A DNA stretch of 64,000 bases from SKKY01 sp965228015 (GTDB lineage Bacteria; Bacillota; Peptococcia; Peptococcales; SKKY01). Location of the stretch: contig OZ245787.1 in assembly GCA_965228015.1 (NCBI GenBank), forward strand, positions 1,834,515 to 1,898,514. Reading direction: 5' to 3'. Below are positions 28,502-38,031 of this stretch, in pieces; within the stretch, counting starts at the first letter, position 1, and each line of letters begins with the position of its first letter. The translations under genes and the position numbers were made by a program. Under the pieces are notes generated by a model. That model was given only the letters and a program-made list of their open reading frames with translations. It was not told where the DNA came from and did no database searches.

Positions 28502-29768
28502 GTGGCTCACTTAACAGGAAGAACAGGGTATAAAAAGCTTATAGACAGGTTGAATAGTTTTCCTCAGGGAGCACCTGAATCGGATACTCTTTATGAAATA
28601 TTAAAAATAATATTTACTCATGAAGAAGCTTCTTTAGTTTCCCTTTTACCAGTGAAACCTTTTTCTGCTAAAGAAGCTTCTGTGGTTTGGAATATGAAGG
28701 AAGAAGAAGCTTGCATAATATTAAATTCTCTTGCAGAAAAAGCCTTGTTATTGGATATGAATGATGGCGAGGAACAAAAATATGTATTGCCTCCACCGAT
28801 GATTGGTTTTTTGAATTTGCCTTAATGAGAACGGGTGGGGTTTTTGATCAAAAGCTTTTAAGTGAACTCTTCCACCAATACATAGAAAAAGAAGAAGAAT
28901 TTACCAAAAAACTATTATCTTTAAAGACTCCAGTAGGTAGAATTTTAGTTAATGAAAAATCTATAAGTTCTGAGGATGAAGTTTATGTTCTGGACTATGA
29001 AAGAGCAACAGAAATAATAAAAAATGCCGAAAGTATCGGGGTAAGCAGGTGCTACTGTCGTCATAAAGCGAAGCATTTAGGAAAAAATTGTGATGCTCCC
29101 CAGGAAGTATGTCTTTCAATAAACAACCTTTCTCAATCCCTTTCAAAACACGGATACGCAAAGCTTATTACAAATGAAGAAGGAATAGAAATACTTGAGT
29201 TAGCCTATAAAAACAATTTGGTTCAGTTCGCAGAAAATGTGCAAAATGATGTGGGTTTTATTTGTAACTGTTGTTCTTGCTGCTGCGTGGCTCTAAAAGG
29301 TGCAAGAAAAATAGGTGTGCCCCAGGCAATTAGTTCTTCAAATTTTATTGCAGAATTAAATGATAAATGTGTAAGTTGTGGTAAGTGTGTTCAAGTATGT
29401 CCCGTGGGGTGTTTTAAGTTTCAGGAAATGGAAGGGAAAAAGAAAGTTAGCTTTGATCCATATTTGTGTATAGGTTGTGGTGTATATCAGCGTGTTTGTA
29501 AGGTTAATGCAATCAAAATGGTTAAAAGAGAAAAAAGAATATTTACCCCTTGAATACAGCACATAAACTTGTTCTTGAAGCAATAGAGACTGATACACTG
29601 CATAATCTTATTTTTGATAGTCAAGGCCTGGCAAGTCATAGATTTATGAATGCATTTACCGGTGCCTTTTTAAAGCTTCCTCCAGTAAAACAAATTTTAA
29701 TATCTGAGAAGTTTCAGTCTAAATATTTGTTGAATATTCTAGAGAGGTTTAAATCTGAAAATATCTAG
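28502..29768 (+). pseudogene. Ferredoxin-type 4Fe-4S protein with N-terminal wHTH-like region, two frameshifts
   Basis: GTG start after GGAG. Residues 1-105 look like a winged-helix or helical region. The middle has CYCRHKAKHLGKNCDAP, then CNCCSCCC. Two 4Fe-4S motifs follow (CVSCGKCVQVCPVGC, and CIGCGVYQRVC with an altered third spacing). The first break is at T6 near 28806 (GF should run into FEFALMRTGG), the second at C4 near 29547. The tail 29550-29768 reads NTAHKLVLEAIETDTL. The family occurs in anaerobes; its role (electron transfer or sensing) is unknown. Confidence 0.65.
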
Positions 29769-29786
29769 TCCTGAAAGGATGATTTC

Positions 29787-31166
29787 ATGGTATCATTTTT
29801 TATTTCTTTATTTGCTTTAATATTAGGTTATTTTATATATGGAAAATTCGTAGAAAATATATTTGGGATAGAGGAATCAAGAAAAACACCAGCTTGTAGT
29901 ATTAGTGATGGTGTTGATTATGTAGAGATGGATTGGAAAAAGATTTTCCTCATTCAATTTTTAAATATTGCTGGAATTGGTCCAATATTTGGCGCAATAG
30001 CCGGAGCTCTTTGGGGACCGATAGCTTTTTTTTGGATAGTTTTAGGATCAATATTTGCAGGGGCTACTCATGATTACTTCTCAGGTATGTTATCTGTAAG
30101 ACACAATGGAGAGACAATTGCTGAGATAGTAGGACTATATCTTGGAGTGACTGCTAAAAACATAATGAGAGTATTTTCAGTAATATTACTTGTTTTAGTT
30201 GGGGTAGTTTTTATTAATGGTCCTGCGGGGCTTTTAGAAACTATTACAGGAATTAATAAGTTTTTCTTTTTGGGAATTATTATTATTTATTTTATGATGG
30301 CAACGATTCTTCCAATAGATAAGTTAATTGGAAAAGTATATCCATTATTCGGAGCAATTCTTTTAATTATGGGTATAGGTATTATAAGTAGTATTATTTT
30401 AAAAGGATATAAAATTCCAGATCTTTCAATTTCTAATATGCATCCATCAGAGATACCTGTGTTCCCGTATTTATTTATTACAATAGCATGTGGTGCTATT
30501 AGTGGTTTTCATGCTACTCAATCACCATTAATGGCTAGGTGTATAAGAAATGAAAAAGATGGAAGACTTATTTTTTATGGAGCAATGATTGCAGAAGGTG
30601 TAATTGCTTTAATATGGGCAGCAGCAGCAATGAATTTTTATAGTGGAACAGAAGGATTATCCAAGGTTGGTGATCCTGCAATTATAGTTAATAATATTTC
30701 TACAATACTTATGGGGCCAGTTGGAGGATTATTTGCTCTCCTTGGTGTGGTATTGGCTCCTATTACTTCGGGAGATACTGCATTTAGAAGCGCAAGATTA
30801 ACTATTGCAGATGCTTTAAAACTAAAGCAGGATAGTATTAAAGCAAGGTTTATTATTGCAATACCACTATTTACAGTAGGCTTGATACTATGTTTTATAG
30901 ATTTTACAATTATCTGGAGATACTTTGCATGGTCAAATCAAACACTTGCAACTATTATGCTATGGACTTCAGCTGTATATTTAGCAATTAGAGATAAAAA
31001 TCATTGGATTGCTTCAATACCCGGAGCATTCATGACCTCTGTTGTTGTATCTTATATTCTTGTTGCAGCAGAGGGATTTGGACTAAGAGAATCATTAGGG
31101 ATACCTTTAGGTATTATTTCAGGGATTTTTGCATTGATTATATTTTTATTAAAAAAGCAAAGGTGA
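29787..31166 (+). CDS. CstA-family transporter (peptide/pyruvate carrier type)
   Basis: Integral membrane protein of 459 residues with about 13 hydrophobic segments. Family motifs include QFLNIAGIGPIFGAIAGALWGP near residue 55, GATHDYFSGMLS, HATQSPLMARC and GDTAFRSARLTIAD. CstA proteins import peptides or pyruvate under carbon limitation. The short form without the long C-terminal part is common in Firmicutes and is intact here. The RsbU-like gene starts 7 bp downstream, so they were probably co-transcribed. Confidence 0.85.
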   Translation: MVSFFISLFALILGYFIYGKFVENIFGIEESRKTPACSISDGVDYVEMDWKKIFLIQFLNIAGIGPIFGAIAGALWGPIAFFWIVLGSIFAGATHDYFSGMLSVRHNGETIAEIVGLYLGVTAKNIMRVFSVILLVLVGVVFINGPAGLLETITGINKFFFLGIIIIYFMMATILPIDKLIGKVYPLFGAILLIMGIGIISSIILKGYKIPDLSISNMHPSEIPVFPYLFITIACGAISGFHATQSPLMARCIRNEKDGRLIFYGAMIAEGVIALIWAAAAMNFYSGTEGLSKVGDPAIIVNNISTILMGPVGGLFALLGVVLAPITSGDTAFRSARLTIADALKLKQDSIKARFIIAIPLFTVGLILCFIDFTIIWRYFAWSNQTLATIMLWTSAVYLAIRDKNHWIASIPGAFMTSVVVSYILVAAEGFGLRESLGIPLGIISGIFALIIFLLKKQR

Positions 31167-31173
31167 AAACTAT

Positions 31174-33003
31174 ATGAGAAAAACGTTTCTTTCTTGGTTA
31201 ATGATACTTATGATTGGTGCTTTCGCACTGGCTTTCTTCATTTCCTTTTATATCCAAACAAATCATGCTTCAAGTAATGCGGAGATGTTAATACAACTCA
31301 AGATTGAAGATATCAAAAAACAATTGGATATTAACAAAAAAGAATATAATTGAAATTAGGGAAGAGTCTGACAGCAATGCCCTTGCTAAGGCATTAGCTT
31401 TTGCGAAAATGATAGAAATGAATCCTGAAATACTAAATAGTTCATCTGAATTAAGTCGTATTAAAGAAATTCTTGATGTTGATGAACTTCATGTATCAAA
31501 TGAAGCTGGAATTTTAATTGCTGGAACCATGGAAAGTTATATTGGTTATGATTTCGCATCAGATTCCCAATCGGAGGCCTTTCTTCCGGCAATTATGAAT
31601 AAAAATTTTAAGCTAGCTCAAGATCCCTTACCAAAGGGGATAGGTGGAGAAATTTTTCAATATGCAGGTGTAGCTCGACTGGATTCTCCTGGAATTGTTC
31701 AAATTGGATACAAACCTGAAAAACTGGCTCAGGCAATGGAAGTGGCAGATATAAAAAATCTTGCACCAGGTTTCAGAGTAGGGAGATCTAGAAGTATTAT
31801 GATTTCCGATCTTGATGGGAGCATAATTAGTGCTCATAAGGAAGATTATCTAGGAAAAAATATCTCAGATTATGGATTACCAAAAAAATTTTTAAAGAAT
31901 CTCAGGGAAGTTTTATTGGAGAAATTGAAGGAGAAAAAATCCTTTTTACTTTAAACATTATAATGGATTTTATATAATTGGGCAACTTCCTGCGGATGAA
32001 ATGTACTTAAATAGAAACAGCACAATAACCTTTTTAGGTATTTTTAATATTTTACTATTTCTAATTGTTTTTATTCTTATAGCTAAGTTGGTCCAAAGTG
32101 TTGCAATAAGCGGCATATATAAAATAAACAAATCCCTGGCAAAAATTACGGATGGTAATTTAGAGGAAGTAGTAGATGTTTGTACTAATCCGGAATTTAC
32201 ATCACTTTCTCAGGGTATCAACACAACAGTTGATGCTCTTAAAAAAGCAATAAAGGAAGCAGAATCCAGAATCGATTCAGAATTAGATTTTGCCAGGGCA
32301 ATACAACACTCAGCAATGCCAGTTAACAACTCCTTAAAAATACCAAAGGAAAAAGCTGATGTTTACGGAGGGATGTTTACAGCAAAAGAAGTTGGAGGAG
32401 ATTTCTACGATTTCTTTATGATTAATGAAAATCGATTAGGGTTTGTAATTGCAGATGTTTCTGGTAAAGGTATTCCGGCAGCTTTGTTTATGATGGTATC
32501 AAAAACAATAATTAAACATTTTGCTTTAACGGGTATTTCTCCTGCTGAAGTTCTTTATAAAACAAATAATTCTTTGTGTGAAAACAATGAGAAAAATATG
32601 TTTGTTACTGGAATTGTGGGATTTTTGGATTTAGGCACTGGTGAAATTGTATATTCTAATGCTGGTCATAATACGCCAATTATTTGCAGAAAAGAAACAG
32701 GTTGTGAGTGGATGAAATCTAATCCTTCCTTTGTATTAGGAGGAATGGAGGATATTGAATATAAGAACAATAATGAAATATTGAAACCAGGAGACAAGCT
32801 GTTTCTTTATACAGGTGGTGTTACAGAAGCTGTTGATTCCAGAGGAAATTTATATTCAAATGAAAGACTTTATAATACTCTCAATGAATTTTCCAATTGG
32901 AGGTTCAGGGATTCATCTTGTTAAAAATATAATGGATGAGATAGAATATGAAAGAAAAAATGAGCAGAACATTCTAACACTAAAGAAGGAGCTGATTTTA
33001 TGA
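31174..33003 (+). pseudogene. Membrane sensor SpoIIE/RsbU phosphatase joined to an RsbW-like tail, frameshifts and a deletion
   Basis: N-terminal transmembrane helix and a periplasmic sensor region (two frames, break at A6 near 31340), a second helix around 32040, a HAMP-like linker, then a PP2C domain with GGDFYDFF, VIADVSGKGIPAALFM and SNAGHNTPI. At about 32893 the text jumps to FPIGGSGIHLVKNIMDEIEYERK, the end of an RsbW-type HATPase. About 130 codons that should lie between are missing. Another shift occurs near 31940. It overlaps the STAS gene by ATGA. Confidence 0.75.
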
Positions 33004-33332
33004 TTATAAATGAAATAAAGATAGGCAATATATATGTTTTCAATATTGAAGAAAGACTGGATTCTAATACTTCGGTTCTTTTTGAAGAACAAGTCAGCAA
33101 GACTATAGACTCCGGGGAGGTAAATTTACTTATAGACTTCTCTCAAATAGATTATATAAGTAGTGCTGGACTAAGGGTTATTTTAATGGCTGCGAAAAAA
33201 ACTAAACCATCTGGGGGTGAAGTTGTATTGTCGGCTTTAAATGAAAATGTTAAAGAAGTATTTGATATTGCAGGATTTTCATCGATTTTCTCTATTTACC
33301 TAAGTCAGGAAGATGCTTTAAAGGCTATATAA
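33000..33332 (+). CDS. STAS-domain anti-sigma factor antagonist
   Basis: A 110-residue SpoIIAA/RsbV-like protein with the phosphorylatable serine in DYISSAGLRVI near residue 58. With an RsbU-type phosphatase and RsbW-like kinase this would form a partner-switching module. Here the upstream partners are broken while this gene is intact, so it may act with kinases encoded elsewhere. A terminator follows. Confidence 0.85.
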   Translation: MIINEIKIGNIYVFNIEERLDSNTSVLFEEQVSKTIDSGEVNLLIDFSQIDYISSAGLRVILMAAKKTKPSGGEVVLSALNENVKEVFDIAGFSSIFSIYLSQEDALKAI

Positions 33333-33339
33333 TATAAAA

Positions 33340-33368
33340 AAGAGTCCCTCATTAAATGAGGGACTCTT
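33340..33368. terminator. Bidirectional terminator between the STAS and permease genes
   Basis: AAGAGTCCCTCATT pairs with AATGAGGGACTCTT around a single-base loop, with A and T runs outside on each side. Confidence 0.85.
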
Positions 33369-33383
33369 AGCTTATTAATAATA

Positions 33384-34733
33384 TTATTCTGTTTTTTTAT
33401 TGTAGTAAAACATTCCTAGAATCATAAATATCGCAAATATAACCAGGTAAGCAACTACTGCCATTTTATGAGAGAAGAAAGCAGCGATGATCATAAATAT
33501 ACTTCCCAATAATGCCATAGATGGCATAAAGAACCTTTTAAAAGTAGTTAATTTTGTTTCTTTTTTCATCATTATAATGAAAATTGGAATATATAAAGCA
33601 TAAATTGTTACAATTGGTAGCTCTGAAGAATCAAAGGAAAAAAATCCAAACCATGGTGCAGTTAAGCTCGCTCCATAGAAATATAACAACCAAAATCCAC
33701 TTAAAAGTAAACCGAATACAGCAGAATTAGTTGGCATGTTTGTAATTGGATCAACCTGTTTGAATAATTTTGCTTCAGGTCCATGCCCTCTTGCTGCGAT
33801 GGAATACAATCCTCTCGTACAACCCAGCATCAAGCCATTTAAAGTTCCAAGACAAGATATAATAACAAATACAAAAATTAATGTTCCCCCAATACCAGAG
33901 AAAATACTTTCAAAGGCCAATTTTGCCCCAGCTTCTCCACCTGCCATTAGTATTTCATTAGTTACTGTACCCGCTAAGCCAATATAGTAAAGAATATACA
34001 CAATCATAACTGTGAATGTACCTGAAATAAGAGCTATTGGTAAATTCTTTTTTGCATCTTTAAGTTCTGCATTTATACTTGTTGCGATAATCCATCCTTC
34101 ATAAGCAAAGGCAGTTGCGACAACTGCAGTGAAAAGTGCTGTAGAGGTATTTACTTCAGATACAACAGTTGTAAAATTTTGAAAAATAAGTCCGCTTTTT
34201 AAACCGGCAAAAGTACCAATTATGGCCATTAAGCCCAGAGGTATTAATTTAATTATGGTGGTTGCAACTTGAAATTTCCCTGCAATAACTGGTGAAAGAG
34301 AATTGATTGCATAACTTGAAACTAAATAAAAAGCAGCAATCGTCATACATTCTCCGCCAGTAATATCCCAGCCAAATAAAACTGCAGTATATCTTGCTGA
34401 TACCCAGGCAAGAACTGAGGTTAATGTTGGGTAATAAATCATGGTCATAAACCATCCTACATAATATGCATATTTTTCTCCAGCTGTAACTTCTGCATAA
34501 TCTACTATTCCGTTAACATGAACATAATGGGTCGCCATTACCGCGAAAGTATAGGCACAGGAAATCATTATTAGTCCTCCGATTATCCAGGCCAGAATTC
34601 CCAGTGGCAAATTTCCTCCGGTAGCTGTTAGTATCTTTTCTGCTTTAAAAAATACTCCGCTACCGATTACAATACCTACCACCATAGCTATTGCAGTAAA
34701 AAGACCATATTTTTTTGTTAATTCACTTTGCAT
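33384..34733 (-). CDS. APC-superfamily amino-acid permease
   Basis: Intact 449-residue transporter with about 12 helices. The first helix contains AMVVGIVIGSGVFFKAEKIL, the broken-helix substrate motif of APC carriers, and YEGWIIATSINAELKDAKKNLP matches the family segment after helix 6. The substrate is unknown but an amino acid is likely. It is transcribed leftward towards a shared terminator. Upstream, 34734-34777 holds only the RBS and promoter-like AT-rich sequence. Confidence 0.85.
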   Translation of the reverse strand: MQSELTKKYGLFTAIAMVVGIVIGSGVFFKAEKILTATGGNLPLGILAWIIGGLIMISCAYTFAVMATHYVHVNGIVDYAEVTAGEKYAYYVGWFMTMIYYPTLTSVLAWVSARYTAVLFGWDITGGECMTIAAFYLVSSYAINSLSPVIAGKFQVATTIIKLIPLGLMAIIGTFAGLKSGLIFQNFTTVVSEVNTSTALFTAVVATAFAYEGWIIATSINAELKDAKKNLPIALISGTFTVMIVYILYYIGLAGTVTNEILMAGGEAGAKLAFESIFSGIGGTLIFVFVIISCLGTLNGLMLGCTRGLYSIAARGHGPEAKLFKQVDPITNMPTNSAVFGLLLSGFWLLYFYGASLTAPWFGFFSFDSSELPIVTIYALYIPIFIIMMKKETKLTTFKRFFMPSMALLGSIFMIIAAFFSHKMAVVAYLVIFAIFMILGMFYYNKKTE

Positions 34734-34777
34734 TTTACCATCCTTCCTAATACTTAATTTAATTGATTAAAAATATT

Positions 34778-35066
34778 GGTTCTTTGTCAAATGTTGGGGT
34801 AACCCAATTAGATTAGATTCCATGAGTACCGCATTGAAAAATGCGGTACTTTTTTAAATTGTTTTTAGTTCATTACGTGCATTATTCTGTTTTTGAATCT
34901 CCAAAAATTTCTTACACCATAAGCATTTCTTTTTAAAACCTTAATTTTGTTGTTAACTCCTTCTGTATATCCGTTAGTATAAGTACAAGTAAATGAATTA
35001 AGAATATATTTCTGCCAGTTGAAAATAGTTCCGGAGCATTTATCGAATTCTTCAAGCTCACAGGAT
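34778..35066 (-). mobile_element. ISL3-family element remnant (inverted partial copy)
   Basis: Begins with GGTTCTTTGTCAAATGTTGG, the complement of the right end of the complete ISL3 element at 42483-43868, and runs through its terminator-like hairpin (AGTACCGCATT / AATGCGGTACT) into the 3' end of its transposase gene (about 62 codons readable on the minus strand). It is cut at 35066 by IS3 copy 4. Confidence 0.88.
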
Positions 35067-35106
35067 TGTAATGGTCAAGCATCTTTGTAACACTAAGTAC
35101 GGAAAA

Positions 35107-35964
35107 TCAGTTTATATTTCGTGCTTCAAATGGAGTCAGCCCTCCATTGTATGAATGAGGTCGAATGTGGTTGTACCACACATAAACATATTTATTGATA
35201 GCTTCATCTAATTGTAGGTCGGTTTCAAATTTTTGGTAGTAAATAAGCTCTGACTTAAGTGATTTATAAAATCTCTCCATTGGAGCGTTATCATATGGGC
35301 AACCTGTTTTACTCATGCTTTGCCTTATTCCTTGGCTTTTGCAGTACTCTACGAAAGCCCATGAGGTGAACTGTACCCCCTGATCTGAATGTAAGACTAA
35401 CCCTTCATCTGGACTCTCTCTTTCGAGAGCTTTAGACAAGGCTTCTATTGCCAGATCTGAGTTGATTCATTTTGAGTTAACCGTTGCTATTGCTTCCCTT
35501 TTTGCTAAATCTATAATAGTACAATTATAACGCATTTTACCGTTTGTTAATCTTATATAGGTGAAATCAGTACACCATACTTTATTTCTTTCTGTGACAG
35601 AGAAATTTTGATTAAGAATATTGGGAAATACTTTGTTCTTTTTACCTTTTACATATTTGGGCCTTTTTCTTACAGTGATTGCATGCAGGTTTAATTCCTT
35701 GTTCATATACTTATGTGTTGTTGTCTTACTAATAAATATATTTTGCCTTGCAAGAAAAGCGACCATCCACCTATGGCCGATAATGCGTCCATTATTGTAA
35801 TAAATACTTTTTATGTTTTCTTGAACTTTAGCCTTTCCCTCACGATACGTGGATTTTCTGTTCTTTAAGTAATTGTAGTACACATTCGGAGAGAGGTTGA
35901 ACTTGCGGCATAACCAGCACAATCCAAACTCAAGTTTATAGGCATCAATGAACCGATATACCAC
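35107..35964 (-). pseudogene. IS3 transposase OrfB with internal TGA (copy 4)
   Basis: DDE transposase of about 286 residues with WCTDF, HSDQG and PMERF, interrupted at 35467-35469 by the TGA shared by every copy. Apart from that stop, and the missing A before the GTG start, the frame is open. Confidence 0.8.
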
Positions 35965-36247
35965 TAATCGATTTCCTTTGCGAAGAATGCCGCTGCTTTT
36001 TTAGGAAGTCATTTTCCTTTTGAAGTTCCATAAGCTTCTTGTTAAGCGCTCTATATTCCTCTGGTGATATTGCATTTTCTTTATTTTGTGGTTTTGTGTA
36101 ATGACATTCTTCGCTGTATTTTTTTATCCATCCGGACATTGTTGATTTTGATACACCGTAGGTTGCAAAAAGATCACCAAGGCTTTTGCCTTTTAGATAT
36201 TCACGTACAACCTCCTTCTTGAATTCTAAATCGTAACGTTTGCTCAT
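35945..36247 (-). CDS. IS3 transposase OrfA (copy 4, intact)
   Basis: A 100-residue DNA-binding protein with helix-turn-helix LATYGVSKSTMSGWIKK near residues 27-43 and a following leucine-zipper-like helix (EYRALNKKLMELQKENDFLKK). The codons CTA AAA AAG form the classic A AAA AAG site for minus-one frameshifting into OrfB; the shifted reading gives KKAAAFFAKEID. That reading then meets TAG because one A seems missing in GGAAATCG, in all four copies. Confidence 0.8.
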   Translation of the reverse strand: MSKRYDLEFKKEVVREYLKGKSLGDLFATYGVSKSTMSGWIKKYSEECHYTKPQNKENAISPEEYRALNKKLMELQKENDFLKKQRHSSQRKSISGISVH

Positions 36248-36320
36248 TTTGTAATCCTCCTAGTTCGAGTTTATTATATATTATCCGTACTAGGTGTTAC
36301 AACAAGACTATACCATTACA

Positions 36321-36807
36321 AATAATTGAAGAAACAGAATCAGAAACAAAAATAGAAGCAATAAAAGATGCTAGAAGTTATGTGTTAAATAATTGGGAAG
36401 GTATAATGAATCAATATGACCCGGATTATATAGGCTGTAGCACAGAAGGCCATATTAGTCATATATTATCTGCAAGATTAAGTTCAAGGCCTCTAAGCTG
36501 GTACAGAGAAGGTGTTGATCAAATGTCACGTCTGAGGGCTTTTAAGGCTAATTCAGGTAATGTATATGATTTAGTAAAAGAAAGAAGCAAGAAAAACAGA
36601 AACAAGAATCATAAAATTAGAAAGCCGTGTTATAAAAAAGCTACGAACCTAATATCAGATGAGAAATTCGGCAATGTGCCAGTAGTTTTAACTGGTAAGA
36701 GAACTTGGAAAAGAGAATTGTTTAAAAGGATAGCGAGTGCGATTTAGTACGTAATACATACAAGGGGTTTTTTATTCTTTTAAAACCTATAATTAATTGA
36801 CACGATC
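36321..36807 (+). mobile_element. ISLre2-family right-end remnant with the unshifted transposase tail
   Basis: The last 487 bases of an ISLre2 element. The transposase tail here reads without the shifts of copies A and B (A5 after GAAAC and A6 before GCTACG), through LTGKRTWKRELFKRIASAI to a stop at 36747. The terminal repeat ends TTGACACGATC at 36807. The 5' two thirds are absent, replaced by IS3 copy 4. Confidence 0.88.
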
Positions 36808-37964
36808 GACACTCTGGGCCATGCTTATGGAGATAAATTATTAAAGCATATGGCAAACGTTTTATTAAGTTTATTAAAAGATAAAAGTACTATTTATCGT
36901 CTTGGAGGAGATGAATATTATATCCTTCTTGAAGGAATTACTTTAAAAAATGAGATTGAGTCATTTCTTGGGGAAGTAATATCAGAAATAGAAAATAATA
37001 ATTATCTTGAAGGAACAAGAAATCATATCACAACCAGTATGGGTATTGTATCTTTTCCTGAAGATGGATCAGATGTAAATGAACTGCTTATGAAGGTTGA
37101 TCTTACCATGTATAGTGCAAAAAAATCAGGGAAAAATCAATATAAGTTTTTAATGATCAAATTATATCAGCCTTTGATGAACAGGTTGGTATGGAGAAGA
37201 AGCTTCGGGAAGCCCTTGAAAATGGAGATTTCGAGATAGAATATCAACCAGTTATTTGCGCTAAGACACTTCAAATGGATTATTTCGAAGCATTAGTAAG
37301 AATGTACGACAGAGAAACAAACTCCCTTGTATTACCTGGAAGTTTTATTTCAATTGCTGAATCTACAGGTATTATAGTGTCCTTAGGGAAAATGGTTTTT
37401 AATAAAGTTTTTCAGCAATTAAGTATTATAAAGGAACAGGGGATAACCCCAAGACCTATATCTGTAAATCTTTCTCCTAGACAAGTTAATGATCCAGAAT
37501 TATATGGATTCTTAAAAAGAGGTATTGAAGAAAACAATATTGATCCTTCTCTTATAGAAATAGAAATAACAGAAAGTGTTCTGATGGAGAATAGTGAAGA
37601 AAATATAAAAATTCTTGAGAGAATAAAAGATTTGGGGATTAATATTGCCTTGGATGATTTTGGAACAGGATATTCATCTATGAATTATCTTACCTATTTG
37701 CCCGTAGATAAAATTAAATTTGACAGAAGTCTTAAAGATAAAATTGTATATCATGAAAACAATAAAGTAATGTCTGGGTTAATTGAATTTGTTCATGGAC
37801 TAGGATTGAAAATTGTCGCTGAGGGGATAGAAGAAACAGAAGAAGTAGTAAAACTGAAAAAAGAAGGATGCGACTTTTTCCAGGGGTATCTTTTTGCAAG
37901 ACCCCTGAAAAAAGAAGATATGATTAAGTGCTATAATTTTAACTATTTTGAACATGGGCAATAA
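36808..37964 (+). pseudogene. GGDEF-EAL cyclic-di-GMP protein, beheaded and frameshifted
   Basis: The frame enters directly from the ISLre2 end as DTLGHAYGDKLL, the middle of a diguanylate cyclase domain, then shows the GGDEY active site and the SMGIVSFPEDG strand. A T5 run near 37147-37151 breaks the frame before the phosphodiesterase domain, which is otherwise complete: YFEALVRM, NLSPRQ, EITESVLM, DDFGTGYSS, KFDRS, EGIE and GYLFARP. The sensory N terminus is missing from the window. A free EAL domain could still be made from the ATG at 37191. Confidence 0.88.
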
Positions 37965-37968
37965 TTTT

Positions 37969-38021
37969 ATTCCGGGCTTTTTCAAGGAGGATGTTACCAT
38001 AACCTTCTTTAAGCCCGGAAT
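37969..38021. terminator. Hairpin between convergent genes
   Basis: ATTCCGGGCTT at 37969-37979 pairs with AAGCCCGGAAT at 38011-38021, with a 31-base loop holding a smaller AAGG/CCTT pairing. It lies between the ends of the EAL and DUF2254 genes. Confidence 0.6.
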
Positions 38022-38031
38022 CTAATTTATT

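Larger units (their letters stand above)
35067..36320 (-). mobile_element. IS3-family insertion sequence, copy 4
   Basis: A 1254-bp copy with ends TGTAATGG and CCATTACA. The left flank belongs to an ISL3 remnant and the right flank to an ISLre2 remnant, with no matching triplet (GAT and AAT). Two different elements meeting here means a recombination joint rather than simple insertion. It carries the best preserved orfA of the four copies. Confidence 0.93.

Noticed and set aside
33736..33987. Plus-strand frame inside the APC permease and similar long antisense frames (for example in clpC and radA)
   Set aside because: They lie wholly opposite well-conserved genes and show no family pattern or ribosome binding site.
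7435..36320. Repeated 1.25-kb units considered as a non-IS repeat system
   Set aside because: They encode OrfA/OrfB with DDE motifs, have defined inverted ends and one shows a 3-bp target duplication, so they are ordinary IS3-family elements.
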